From assembly GCA_916610825.1 (NCBI GenBank), contig OU744447.1:29648561-29712560 (forward strand): DNA of 64,000 nucleotides. The letters run 5' to 3'. The translations under genes and the position numbers were made by a program. Each line of letters opens with the position of its first letter. The first letter of the stretch is position 1. The DNA comes from Haliclystus octoradiatus (lineage: Eukaryota; Cnidaria; Staurozoa; Stauromedusae; Haliclystidae). The notes under the pieces are model-generated. The model had not been told where the DNA came from and ran no database searches. It saw only the letters and a program-made list of their open reading frames with translations. Positions 11,695-22,960 of this stretch are shown here, piece after piece.

Positions 11695-13503
11695 ACTCTG
11701 AATTTTGAACATTCGCATGAAATTTCTCCAATGAATCAGCGGCAACGAAATATGATGAGAATATATAGGATGGCTCAAATTGGGCTTTGATCATTCAGTT
11801 AATCTGATCTTTTCTTGTGCATATTTTGAATAAGTAATGAATTAATGACATATAATTCGTTTATCTTTAAATTTGTTATTCCCGAACAACCCGGCATGAA
11901 GAAAATTTCCACAGTTCCAAAAAATGAGCAAGAGCTAATGCGACGGGAGGAAGATTGATTCCTGTATAGAGGCATTGCATCCTTAACATTTCTAAAATCT
12001 GAGTTTCACGCCTTTTACGGCAAGTATATAAATAAGCTTTCTAGTAATTAAGAATCAAACCGATAACGAAAGCGCCTTTTCTGTAACTCGGAGTTTCACC
12101 AGATTATTTGCCATATTAATACGGGGCATGGAATAGCGGTTACTCTCAAATACGCAGCTATCAGAAAATTTTCTGAAAATTGCTTGAACAAATATATGAA
12201 GGATACCAAACATATGGGCTAATTAAATGAGGAAAAGCCTAAAGTGTTATAAAAGTATAATTTCGGTCAAAACTGTATGCTCATAAACAGAAGTACGCAA
12301 AATTTATGTTATGAAATAGAACAAAACAAGATCAGCTTGTATTATTTTTTAAGTTCAAAATGTTGGTTAGGTCTTCATTAATCTGATTTTGTTTAAAAAA
12401 AATTCTCAGCATTTGAGCATTTTTTGCTTTTGAGACGCAAGCAATCCCCTTAATAATGTACAACAATCTGCTATTACCCCGTTTTGACTAATGCTTCACT
12501 GTATGGGGCTAATGAGTAAAGGTATAAAGATCGATTGCTTCTACATCACAATTGAAGTTTATTAAATTAAATTAAAATTCTAAAGGTATCGACCCGTCCT
12601 ACTAAGTATAAATGTCTAGTGTTCTCCATGTGGAAAGTACGAAACAAACTCATTCCCACGTTACTATTAAAACGCCTTCAAAACCCTGCCAGGTCATCAA
12701 CACAGTCTTCAGTAAAAGGTCTCTTCTTTATTTGAAAAGAGAACCAATAGTTTGCCGTGGCATCCAGCAAGGGAATCATCCCATTATATAAAATCCCGGC
12801 GACATCACCGGTGAGTCAAGCCTTGCAATTTACGAGAAAATATTAAAAAAAGATATGGTCAATAATAACTTATATCTATAAATTGATTTATATTTAAATA
12901 TATTTAATATATTTATTAATTACAGTACTTAGATCATTCCTATAAAACTATATTGTACTTTTAAGTCCTCCATTCCATTTAACTTTTGTATAAACTATAA
13001 CAAATGAAACTTTCATTAAAACCCTATAATCGAAACACATCTGTCAATAGAACGCCACATGCAAACACTCTTCAACTTGTGATTCGAAGAGAAAGTGTTT
13101 AATATTTGTATAATACTAAACACTTTGTATATTGTATAAAACATCATAAATCCTTCTTCTCCAACTTCATTTTATTGAAATATCATTCCAAATTTGAATG
13201 GCTTTTGTCAAAATTTATTCAACGAAATAGATAAAATCCTAGGAAATTCACAAATTGTGCCATCATTTATGCTGTCATTGTAATCTCCAAATAGTTTGGA
13301 AGCCGTGAAAAAGAAATACGAAAGAGGCTGAGAATCGCAAAACAGAGAGTAGGAAGACGGATCGGTATTATGACGTCATAATTATCATTCTCTTGAGGCG
13401 CTATAGACGTACTTTACGTTTGCGGTGGAAACCATCTTATGAACATCTAAACCCGCACAAACCTTAATTAAAAGACCTACAAGAGAGAACAAATCCAATT
13501 AAA
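11695..13503. other. Intergenic region
   Basis: AT-rich sequence downstream of NME5 and upstream of the small ORF. AATAAA overlaps the NME5 stop codon (about 11690). I see no exon with supporting splice sites, no RNA gene and no clear inverted-repeat element. Confidence 0.5.
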
Positions 13504-13890
13504 ATGCCAAACACAGGAATGATTGATAATGATACTTACAAATGTGCTAGATGCCGTCGCAATTTTAAAGATGTGTGGCTTCCATCAAATATTTGTTGCA
13601 GAATTGCATTAGCGGAGAGACAAGCAAGGATGCAACAATTCTGTGCTGGAACTCGAGCAATACCGAACTTTGAAAGTATAAGACGAGAACCATGTAGAAG
13701 CAATCGAGATACTGGTTCTGCTTTAATCGATTATAGCCCACAGAATGTAAAGCAATTCAGAAATAAAGTCGCACCATTTTGGACAATGGGAAAACCAACA
13801 TGTGGGTTTAATTTCTCGAGGGACACCGTTAACAAGAAACGAAAAACAGGAATCATGCCATCGAATTTGGTGCGATGGAGAAACATATAG
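13504..13890 (+). CDS. Uncharacterised intronless protein, 128 aa
   Basis: A continuous frame from ATG 13504 (preceded by AATTAAA) to TAG at 13888. It is longer than the random frames around it and its composition looks like real protein: few Leu/Ile/Phe runs, many Arg, Asn and Cys. The N-terminal part has a CARCRR pair and a following ICCR, which could bind metal. The C-terminal part has APFWTMGKPT, faintly like the P.fTMG motif of SHIPPO/STPG-type axonemal proteins; I do not regard that as proof. I do not recognise the family. It is basic, with no signal peptide or membrane segment. It could be a lineage-specific gene or an old element remnant. Confidence 0.5.
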   Translation: MPNTGMIDNDTYKCARCRRNFKDVWLPSNICCRIALAERQARMQQFCAGTRAIPNFESIRREPCRSNRDTGSALIDYSPQNVKQFRNKVAPFWTMGKPTCGFNFSRDTVNKKRKTGIMPSNLVRWRNI

Positions 13891-14504
13891 CAACTGCAAC
13901 GAACAACAGCAAAAGAAAAACAATTAACATTTGAAACATTTGAAACTCTACAAAACATCGTTTAAAAACAGAACTATCCAGCAATTGTCATATTGTTGTT
14001 GATCTTTTGAAATTATTCATACCAACATTTAACATTGAATAATATGGAATTTATTTACATCGCAATATGAAGTATAAAATTATTTAAACTACACACGCTG
14101 CTTGAATTCTTTTGATTCTTCTGCCTCCTATTTTTTGTGATTGTACTCTTTAGAACAATGATCATGGAATGTTTCGCAAATATTGTCTTTGATTTTTTAT
14201 CGCTCCGTTTTCAACTTTTATACACATATCCTCAACCAGCCTTATATCTTGCGGGCCTTATAAATTCTTCATGCCCACTGGAGAGATTGGCTGCTCAGCA
14301 CAGTCTCTCGGTGGCCCTGAGTGCAAGGAGGCGGTGCTGATGCCAAAGTCACTAAGTATTCTAGTGACTTGGTGCTGGGGCACATCCATAGAAATAGAAG
14401 GTCCACGAGTGCTGGTGCAGACACATTGTAGACATTGGCGCTAGTATATGTTTTATAAATCAGGTAATGTATAGTAATATCATTAACATGGATCGGTATG
14501 AAGG

Positions 14505-14710
14505 TGTCGTATAGCTATAGCTGACTTTGCTATAGCGACATTGAGTCCCAGCGAACACAACGACGGTCAAACTGGAACTAATCTATTATTCAAACTACAC
14601 ATAGATATTACAGGAATTACATAGGGTGATGACGTCAATTACACATAGAATTACAACTTCACATATACAAGACAGAACAGCTTGATTATTACAAATTACA
14701 TTACACAACA
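14505..14710 (-). repeat. TRIM LTR (3' LTR in element orientation)
   Basis: 206 bp. Differs from the partner mainly by a short gap (ACATAGATATTACAGG against ACATAGATAGATTACAGG) and a few substitutions, so the insertion is not very old. Confidence 0.85.
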
Positions 14711-14828
14711 TCCCCCTTCCAACTTTAAGGAGTGGCAATCATACTTTTACAAATTTTATCAAACAATTTCTAGCAACTTACGATAATACATTGTTAAACA
14801 AAACCTTTAATGTTTCTTGACAAATCCC

Positions 14829-14995
14829 TGCATGTTTCAGCAGTTTATTAAGTCCATTGCATGTTTCAGCAGTTTCCTTGCATGTTTCAGCATTCCTTGC
14901 ATGTTTCAGCATTCCTTGCATATTTCAGCATTCTTCGCATGTTTCAGCATTCCTTGCATGTTTCAGCATTCCTCGCATGTTTCAGCATTTTCAAT
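14829..14995. repeat. 19-bp minisatellite inside the TRIM element
   Basis: Units of about 19 bp with consensus CCTTGCATGTTTCAGCATT. They are regular from about 14876 to 14992 (starts near 14881, 14900, 14919, 14938, 14957, 14976), with two looser units before. The repeat creates spurious open frames rich in HVSAF that should not be taken as a protein. Confidence 0.85.
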
Positions 14996-15258
14996 AGTGT
15001 CGTTGTTTCTTTTAGCAGAGGTGGTTTAACTTGCCTGCTTAGTTGATTTCTGAGTTTTTTTAGGTAGATTTAATCTCCTTAATACTTCGTCTCGTTGTGT
15101 TTCTTCTTGGCCGATTTGTCTCTGCAGAGGTGATTTTAACATGCACTTCCCTTTGATATCTTCTCGTGTTTCGTTTCTTTTGAGCAGACGTGATATTTAA
15201 CTTGCTTTATACAGTATACTTCAGCTGTTTAGTTGAAGCCCGATAAGGAACGCCAAAT

Positions 15259-15466
15259 TGTCGTATAGCTATAGCTGACTTTGCTATAGCGACATTGAGT
15301 CCCAGCGAACACAACGACGGTCAAACTGGAACTAATTTATTATTCAAACTACACATAGATAGATTACAGGAATTACATAGGGTGATGACGTCAATTACAC
15401 ATAGAATTACAACTTCACATATACAAGACAGAACAGCTTGATTATTACAAATTATATTACACAACA
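15259..15466 (-). repeat. TRIM LTR (5' LTR in element orientation)
   Basis: 208-bp partner of 14505-14710. The primer-binding-like site abuts its left end on the plus-strand map, which sets the element's direction. Confidence 0.85.
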
Positions 15467-15471
15467 GAAGG

Positions 15472-16497
15472 GAATCCAGGGATTGTGAATGTGTATCAAG
15501 TGTGGATTAATGAATATACAGCGTGGACAAAGAAAGCGTTTTGAAACCTATCAAATTTCATAGCTTCACTATTGATTTAATTGACAGTTGATAAAGAGAT
15601 CTTAGCGATTGCTTGACTAACAAAAAGTAATTATGTAATCGCAAAATATACATATTACACAGATTTATTAATAGATATAACACCACATCATCTGACATAC
15701 ATATAGTGGCTGATTAGATAATATATTTTTTGTAATAGTTGTAGCTGGCCACCAACAGGAAGAAGATTCAATGAAGGATTCATACCAGAATCCCCGGGAT
15801 ACTTCTATATGAGGTGCTATAGGGGGTAGTGCCATTTTTAGGGGTACGTCATTTTGGCTGGTGATTTTGGGGTATTAAATGTTCAAGTTTGAAATTATGC
15901 TGTGAAATTTCTGGTTTACCGGTCTCGCCGTGAGATACTGGACCCTCGCTGCTGAGGTATGTGTTTCAAGCAGAACCTGTAATTTTGGGATGGTCTAGCG
16001 GGATTTTGACTCTGAGAGTATGTAAACAGAAAGAACAAACAGGCACACCCCCGTATATAAAACAGTATTGAAGTATCCCCCATGGAACAGAGCCTCTATG
16101 TGTAAGGTGAATCAGCTTGTCTTGTAGCCAAGTGACCATCCTTTGTAATAATACAACGAATATCATCATTCGTGTACACATGTATACATATATGCAACAG
16201 GGAACATTTCAGCAATGGCATTGAAGTTGACAGGATATCATACCACTGATGAAATACTTATGTTGACATTCAGGATACAAACTAAAGTAAGTCGGCTCGG
16301 CGCATTTCAAATCAAAAGCTCGCATCAGGTATTAAATAAAAAAATTGCATTATATAAATTAACGGAAGTCGTATTTTACGGCCCTAATACGTTCTCAAAA
16401 TAATATTAAACACTTAATTGTTATCAATCTCTATCACATTTTTATGTCTTTACCTTTTCCAAGTGTATACAAGAAATTTCCAATTCAATTTCAATTC
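15472..16497. other. Intergenic region
   Basis: No gene I can support. A stretch near 15752-15812 is bounded by AG and GT and stays open in one frame, but it stands alone and matches nothing I know. Confidence 0.4.
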
Positions 16498-16653
16498 AAA
16501 TTAGTGGAGGCTAAAGAATGGCGGGGATTGACGGAGATTGGCGAAGCAATTTAGATATTTTCTCGCCTACAGATCAGACACTAGATATTTTATAACAATG
16601 CCAGTCAATCCCCACCATCCTCCGATTTCCAGCCTCTAGCCTCCACGAATTTT
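16498..16653. repeat. Short MITE-like palindrome
   Basis: Begins AAATTAGTGGAGGCTA and ends TAGCCTCCACGAATTTT. Inside, GGCGGGGATTGAC faces GTCAATCCCCACC. About 155 bp, non-coding. Confidence 0.65.
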
Positions 16654-17654
16654 ACTATGATCACTCCATCCCCATTCGAGCATAGTACTGTTATCATCAA
16701 CTTCATAATTGACAGATATAGGCATACAATCGGCAGTTGCATGTAGAATAATGATCTGTCTAAAACTCATTAGAAAATTTCTGAAATTCGCTTGGAAAAG
16801 GTGAAAAACAAAGTTAACATTCTAATATAACTTATCAACAAGTAGATAGATAGATAGATAGTGTAATTTAAGACATATAAACAATTTGATACAGGAAACT
16901 AATTTAAGTAATGAGTAATGACAGGCAATGCTATTGTTTCATGATGTCTGGCAAATCCAATTATTGTATTGCTTATTGTTACATTACTTTATTTATTTCG
17001 AAGAGGGATGTTTTTAACATGTTGATTGTATTTTGTTTTTGTATAATTGTCTTCATTGTGATATTGATTGCGTAGATTAGCTCCACGAAATGAGATTCTA
17101 AAATATCACGAAGGTTTTCTGCGATCTGATTGGTCGAAAGAGCGTGCATGAAATCCTAGGGTAAAACATGGCTCCGAAAACCGGGAAAAACCGCAAGCTT
17201 CAAAAAGTTTTGATCTGTGATAAAATACAGAATTTATAACTTTTTGATAACAATCCAATAAATATCTCAATAATGGCTACGATTTACAAAACGACAATTA
17301 GCTCAAGATGTTTTTATTTATCGAAAAGCGTGGTAAATGAGTTATTGGTCGTGTAACATGCAAAATAAAAACACAGAATGAAAGACAATTATAGGCTACG
17401 CTGTTTCAAGGTAAACCTTAAAATTTAAATAACAATTAGGTTTACCACAATTACTGCATTAATTTGCTAAAGAACTATTGTACCACTTATATTACAGACG
17501 TTCTTGTATATGTCTTTCTTTATTCGACAAAATCTATCTTGTTGTGGGATTATCTTCATGCTTGGTTTATGAATTGAAATTGAATTTTAAATTGTGAATT
17601 CATGAATTGAAAATTCGCCGTCGAATGAGATTCCGACATTTGTTTTATTTTAGA
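16654..17654. other. Intergenic region
   Basis: AT-rich with a small TAGA run near 16842-16860. I see no supported gene or element boundary. Confidence 0.4.
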
Positions 17655-17843
17655 AAAGGGTTACCACATGCTTGCAAATGTTTGTATTCATATTTACTAA
17701 ACTCGAAAATGTTGGGAGACACTCGGGAAGCTAAAAATCACTCGCTCGGAGCTCGTGATTTTTTAGCGCTTCACTCGTGTCTCCCAACATTTTCTCGTTT
17801 AGTAAATATGAATACAAGCATGGCAAGTATGTGGTAACCCTTT
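17655..17843. repeat. Long palindromic MITE
   Basis: Starts AAAGGGTTACCACATGCTTG and ends ATGTGGTAACCCTTT. The inner arms AATGTTGGGAGACACTCG and CGTGTCTCCCAACATTTTC are also inverted, so the 190 bp can fold into one hairpin. Open frames over it are artefacts of the palindrome. Confidence 0.8.
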
Positions 17844-17848
17844 AATGA

Positions 17849-17956
17849 CTAGCCTGCTCGCATGACTCACTGTCAAAATGTAAACTTGGTATTAAACAGT
17901 CTCCGTCTACTGTTTACCAAATTTACATTTTGACAGTGAGTCTGCGAGCAGGCTAG
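17849..17956. repeat. Palindromic MITE adjacent to the previous one
   Basis: CTAGCCTGCTCGCATGACTC at the left and GAGTCTGCGAGCAGGCTAG at the right, with CTGTCAAAATGTAAA against TTTACATTTTGACAG inside. About 108 bp with a short loop. Its outer TAGCCTG end resembles that of the palindrome near 6780. Confidence 0.8.
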
Positions 17957-18280
17957 AGAATGACCTTTTCCCACGATCTGTATAAACCCTTGGGAGAATT
18001 GGTTTTCCCGGTAGTGTAGCGTGAGTTTGATTTACTAAATAAAGATTTTAGAGTTGGTCCGTTGCATCTGTAGTGGTTTATATATATTGTAATTTCCGTT
18101 TATATCAGTCTTTCTCCACATGTAAATAATCACTGTAATATGTGATCGCCCTCTTTTTATGTCAACCTTTGTAGGGTCAACATCTATTAAATACAATCTC
18201 ATACAAAACTCTACACATCCCTGGGCTGACTGACGAGCTGTGAACACAGTGCGCAATTCAACTAGATTTGAAATGTCAAG

Positions 18281-18760
18281 TCAGCCAAGTTCGTCTAGTA
18301 AGTTGTCCATTGTTTCAAATTTCTTTCTGCCAACCACAAATTTTGCAGCCCAATTCTGTATTTTAATTTGTATCTTTCTTACTTCTGTTTTGTTGCAAGA
18401 AGACCATACTTCTATGGCATAGAGGCTTGGTTCTAAGATTATCGATTCCACAATTTTAATAAACATTTCTTAGGTATAAATTTTCGTTGCTTGGCTAGTG
18501 ATCGTAATCGGTATGTTGCAGTTTTATGATTTTTTGTACATTGGTTCTTAAAACTCATATTTTCGTCAAACACAACGCCAAGATTTCTGGCTTTGTTCAC
18601 ATATTCTACATTCTCGCCATTTAGAAATATTGTCGGTAGCTGCGTATCCTTAACCTTTATATGTCTGATTGCCACAATCTTCATCTTTTTTGAGTTAAGT
18701 AGAGAGTTTGATTGAAACCATGATGTAACCATGAAGTAATAACATTAGGCCGAATGCCCT
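18281..18760 (-). pseudogene. Non-LTR (LINE, CR1/jockey-like) reverse transcriptase C-terminal remnant
   Basis: Two overlapping minus-strand frames (18439-18732, 18281-18466) give the segment after the RT core of LINE ORF2. First comes NKARNLGVVFDENMSF, matching the usual LG..FD..L.W/F motif. Then ESIILEPSLYAIEVWSS (the I.P...YG...W motif) and VRKIQIKIQNWAAKFV. A frameshift separates them and the 5' part is missing. This is a dead 5'-truncated copy, as usual for LINE insertions. Confidence 0.8.
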
Positions 18761-19422
18761 CAAAGCCCTCCATAGAAGCTAGTTATCTATAATTGTACGT
18801 GGAGTGTTATGAATGATAATATGGACCTCAGGCCATGCAATGACTACAGAAAGCGGAAATCTTTGGCATGCGGATTGGAAACAAGCATTAACACTGTGTA
18901 GTTGTTCTCCTGAAAAAGTACAATATTGAATAGCATTGTTCAAGAATATGCCGACTCTGGATATGCTTTGTCGTATATTTAAAATCATCATGTAGGAGTA
19001 TTAATCACGCACATCATTCAGACATAGTAGACAATAAAGTTGTATTTAGTTGCGTAACTGCATTAGATGACGTAAAGCTACGCCTCCATCTTCAAAGAGA
19101 AATCACTAATGTGGAAGCGGGAATGATATGATTTTTGAATCTTGGTTTTCTTATTGTTGTCTGATAAACAACCACCGTGACATCTATTCAATGCAAAAAG
19201 AACAATTGGTTCTATATACATTACTGTTGTTGAGAAACCCCTGTAAGATCGCGCTTATTTTGTACAACTCCTACGCAACAAATATGAATAATAAAATAAG
19301 AATGATAAGAATAATAATAATAGCTCTAAACACTAGATGATCATGAATCATTCGTAACTTTATGCTGATGATCAAGACCTATTGCACAGCAAAAAGAACA
19401 TTTAACTTATAATTTTATCATC
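18761..19422. other. Region upstream of the UGT gene
   Basis: No supported gene. It may hold the UGT promoter; I see no distinct motif to claim. Confidence 0.4.
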
Positions 19423-21001
19423 ATGGTATGTAACATTGTAATTTTCTTGTTGACGTTCACAACCATTTCAATTGTAATTGATGGTACAGATGGAGCAAAG
19501 ATCATCGTTATTCCATTTTTCTGGAAGAGCCATTTTACATCTCTCGAAAAAATCAGCGAAAGATTAATCGTAAGAGGACATACCGTAATCATGGTAATGT
19601 TATCTACTGAGACATATCAGAAAGACTATCACAACGATAAAATCATAGTGGGCTGCAACGGTGTTCAAAACAACACATTAACATCAACAGCATCGAGGAT
19701 ATTATCAACAAAAGGGAAATTTGATCTTAATTGGCTAGATTTCTTCTCGAGGACGTGCTGGAAGTCTACAAGATGTATCATGAACGATAGAGATTTTCAA
19801 AGTGCTGTCAAAGACGCTGATTTAATATTGGGAGATTTAGCACTTCCTCAGCTTTCGATTATAGCAGATAGTTTCAATAAACCACTTGTTATATTTTCTG
19901 CGTGGGGATATGCATGTGGCTTGCCTCATAACTGTGAACTGCATTGTGATTATACGCAAATACCCTCTATAAATTTATGGTATAACTGTTAATAAAATCG
20001 GATTGCCAGAGAAAATGACATTAATTCAAAGGTCGATGAATCTGTTATCTACCTATGCTGGGCCTCTTATATTCCGTCCGTTCAAATTTATATACTGTGA
20101 TTTATTAAACCTTGCAATCAATAAGCGATTTATTTCAACATCAATGAAAATAGTCACTGCACTTGTGTTGTATCCTGTTGATTATTCACTGGATGTTCCT
20201 ATAGCTCTACCACCCATAGCCAAAGTCATTGGACCAGTAAGTGTTAGAGAAGGCCTTCCATTGCCTATTTCATTTAGAACACCTGCAAGGCGTGTCTTGG
20301 TTTCTTTTGGCTCTGCTAATTCAATAGACAGCGATGTCATTCGAATACTGTTGTCTGCATTTACAAAGTTAAACTTGGAAATAGTGTGGTCATTCCATAT
20401 AGAAAAACTAAAAATGATCATTAACGAATTTATTAACGAGAAGGATACCTATGAGATTAGAGAAGAAAACGAGAGTGGATGTATATTGATTGGGAGAAAT
20501 ATAAAAGCTTGTTCATGGGTTCCACAGATAGATATTTTAGCAGATAATAATACATCTTTATTCATATCTCATTGTGGCACAAACGGTATTTACGAATCAA
20601 TTTATCACAATGTGCCTGTCATATGCATCCCTTTCTTTGGGGACCATTTTGATGCAGCAGCAAGGGTCAAAGATCGTGGCATTGGAATTTCAATTAACCT
20701 TGCATCTCTAAACGATCAACTTTTAATAAAATCAATCAGTAAAATCATTCCAGAAAACTCAACATACAGGAAACATATGACTCGATCTCATAAAATTTTA
20801 TCTAACCCAAGTAGGAAACATTCAATTGATCAAGCTACCGAATGGATTGAATACGTTATTTACAATGGAGGTGCTGAATTTTTGAAACCATACGATGCAC
20901 CATTTTATGTGCGATGGAGTTTAGACTTGATATTTGTTTGGGGCTTTGTTATACCTTGGATAATATCAAAATTATTGACTTTTCATATCAGAAAAATTTA
21001 A
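19423..21001 (+). CDS. UDP-glycosyltransferase (UGT family), intronless, with a single +1 frameshift
   Basis: UGTs are ER membrane enzymes that transfer sugars from UDP donors to small lipophilic acceptors. The first frame (19423-19989) starts MVCNIVIFLLTFTTISIVID, a signal peptide, then KSHFTSLEKI with the family's catalytic-type His, and ends near LHCDYTQIPSINLWYNC. The second frame (open from 19994, first ATG 20003) holds the donor-binding half: VLVSFGS, SWVPQIDILA, FISHCGTNGIYES and PVICIPFFGDHFDAAAR. A C-terminal membrane segment (LIFVWGFVIPWIISKLL) ends in a short basic tail. About 525 residues in total is normal for UGTs. Near 19968-19985 one extra base, relative to the paralog at 24.5-25.7 kb, throws the frame into a stop. 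So this is a recent pseudogene or an assembly error; the rest is well preserved. The usual D-Q of the donor motif is D-H here. Confidence 0.85.
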
Positions 21002-21385
21002 AAATGTAGCCTGAAATTTTGAATTATTTATTAAATATAACATTAATAAAATATAAAATTTTATAATATTTATTTTTCATCTTGTAAATATACATACAAA
21101 GATATATGCAGTAAAATTTATTTGTTGAAAACACAACACTATTATCACATGTGTCTATTATATAAGAGATGTCTTCAACAGATGTATTGTATAAGATTTC
21201 ACTGCGTATACTTATTTCTCTAAGAATTTTGGTGGCCCGGCATAAATGATGTACTTGAATTTCCTATATTTGATAAACGTTCCCGCTTAACTAAGCCTAT
21301 TTTTAGAACAAGGGCTATAGAAGGAGCTTGCAAAACAAAGTTTAGCAATTGAGATTACTGAGTAAAAAGATATTTAGATATTAAT
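21002..21385. other. UGT 3' flank
   Basis: AT-rich, with AATAAAATATAAAATT near 21043 that could serve for polyadenylation. Nothing else recognised. Confidence 0.4.
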
Positions 21386-22210
21386 TAGAAAAATAATAAC
21401 TTTATTGATGGAAAAACATCAATAGAGTGCTCCATTCAGATATGCAGCTATAGAAATATAGTCAATGACTAGACGTTGTCTCCATTACTCAGAGTTTCGC
21501 GCGATAGTGCTCATCAGACGATTTTTATTCATATTACAAACATACTATTCCATCAGTTATAAGCATATCCCGGAGAATAACTTCAAATGGTTGGTAAACG
21601 GGGACATGCCAACTATTGAGGGTAGGCATTTTCATTGTCTTTGAAAATGTTTATGGCCGCGTGTATTTCAGAATTTTCAAAACGTTTGAGTTATTGCAGT
21701 TTTTCAATGAGAAAAAAATGTTGATGCAAACCAACGAAGGTGTAATCAATTTTCAAATAGGCGTCGATAGAAAACTTATATTTTGAGTATACATTTTCGG
21801 CTGAATAAAGTATCTAAGTAATCAATTTTGAAAATTGAAAATTTTTGAGAGCAAATTTCTGAATTCAAATTGGCACCCAAATGTCCCTGAAATTTCCTGA
21901 GTTACCCCGCAGGATACATGCTAAAAGTTAACACTGTTTATTCTGTTGTTTCTATTGAGATTGTTATACTATTGTTCTACATATTGTTTCCTTATAAAAA
22001 ATAATATGTTATTGCCAGCTTATGTATTGACTTTATAATATGAGGTAAACACATGCATCTGAGTGCTCAATGTTTGTTAAAACAGAGCATATCGGAAAAG
22101 GATTTTGCCTCATTCACAATTCTATAGTTTCTTAAGTGAAATTTATTTCATGCCTGCACCTTGATATTGCGGGATTCTGATCTTATTTTTATTTATATTA
22201 TTAATAAGGA
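21386..22210 (-). mobile_element. Dispersed repeat (retroposon-like), copy 2
   Basis: Second copy of the repeat at 9585-9990. The blocks 21386-21560 and about 21920-22200 align with it. The segment 21560-21920 is extra here and looks like a later insertion or a part lost from copy 1. Same orientation, and the same CTGATGAG...CGCGAAAC stretch on the minus strand near 21493-21517. Confidence 0.55.
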
Positions 22211-22499
22211 AATATTCCTCTTAATAATATTAAAATCAGATCAGATCAATTAATATCAAAGTATTGCAATGGTGCCACGCTGACTCAATTGAGATTAACC
22301 GACATGCATCACTTGTCTCCAACCAAAATCAAACGAAGAATTCAAGCTGATGTTTCATGTAGTTGATATTCCTGGTGCTATAGTTCTTTGATTACACGAA
22401 ACCCAACGTTTCAACCTTGTATTAGGGCTGCATTTCGGCATCAGCACCAAAGAAAATCGGGAAACTTTTCTACAAAACAAGACTGGGATATTTCAACAA

Positions 22500-22960
22500 A
22501 GAAGCTCGACCACATAGTGATTGATATTACATCACAACAGGAGTATGTCCTACTAGGAAATTTCCCATCCACATCAGAGAATAACTACAAAAACAGTAGA
22601 TGAAGTGGTTAACCATAATGTTATCAAACCTGTAGAAAAAGCCTCAGATTGGATTTCAAGCCTGGCGTATACACGCGTGTAAGTCAAATGGAAAACTGTG
22701 GTATGACTGCATGTATGTGCAAAGCCTTAACAGAGTCATTGAGCGACAGCAGCAACATAGTATAATGTCGCAACAGAGGAGCTCACAAACGAACTTTCCG
22801 GTTCAAAAATCTTTTCAAAATTAGATGCAAAAACAGGATGTTGGTCCATCAAGCCCACCACGTCTAACTCACCATTTGGACGCTACAGATTCGTTCGCCT
22901 TCCAGTTGGACTAGGATTTTGAAAGGGAAAGTAAGGAAGCTAGCACAAGAGGAAGGTTTA
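22500..22960 (+). pseudogene. Degenerate LTR-retrotransposon reverse transcriptase remnant
   Basis: Broken frames give fragments of a Ty3/Gypsy- or BEL-like RT: VIKPVEKASDWIS near 22620, then SKLDAKTGCWSI near 22810, followed by SPFGRYRFVRLPVGL. These match the order of RT blocks (V.P...S.W.SP, LD...GYWQI, T.FG.Y.F.RLPFGL). No LTRs found nearby; too decayed to place in a lineage. Confidence 0.7.

Larger units (their letters stand above)
14500..15471 (-). mobile_element. TRIM-like miniature LTR retrotransposon with target duplication
   Basis: Two near-identical direct repeats (14505-14710 and 15259-15466) start TGTCGTATAGC and end TTACACAACA, i.e. TG...CA. They are flanked by a perfect 5-bp duplication, GAAGG (14500-14504 and 15467-15471). 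Read on the minus strand, the repeat at 15259-15466 is the 5' LTR, followed after two bases by a primer-binding-site-like TGGCGTTCCTTATCGGGC (about 15255 downwards). The other LTR is preceded by a polypurine tract GGAAGGGGGA (14711-14720). The interior of about 550 bp has no gag or pol. Size and structure fit terminal-repeat retrotransposons in miniature, which need proteins supplied in trans. Confidence 0.88.

Noticed and set aside
13504-13890. Idea that the small ORF is a retroelement gag zinc-finger protein
   Set aside because: The cysteine spacing does not match CCHC knuckles and there are no LTRs or pol nearby.
14817-15046. Two frames rich in FQHSLHVSAF-like repeats
   Set aside because: Translation of the 19-bp minisatellite inside the TRIM element.
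15752-15812. Exon-like stretch with AG and GT borders (RRFNEGFIPESPGYFYM)
   Set aside because: Isolated, open in more than one frame, no neighbouring exon and no recognised family.
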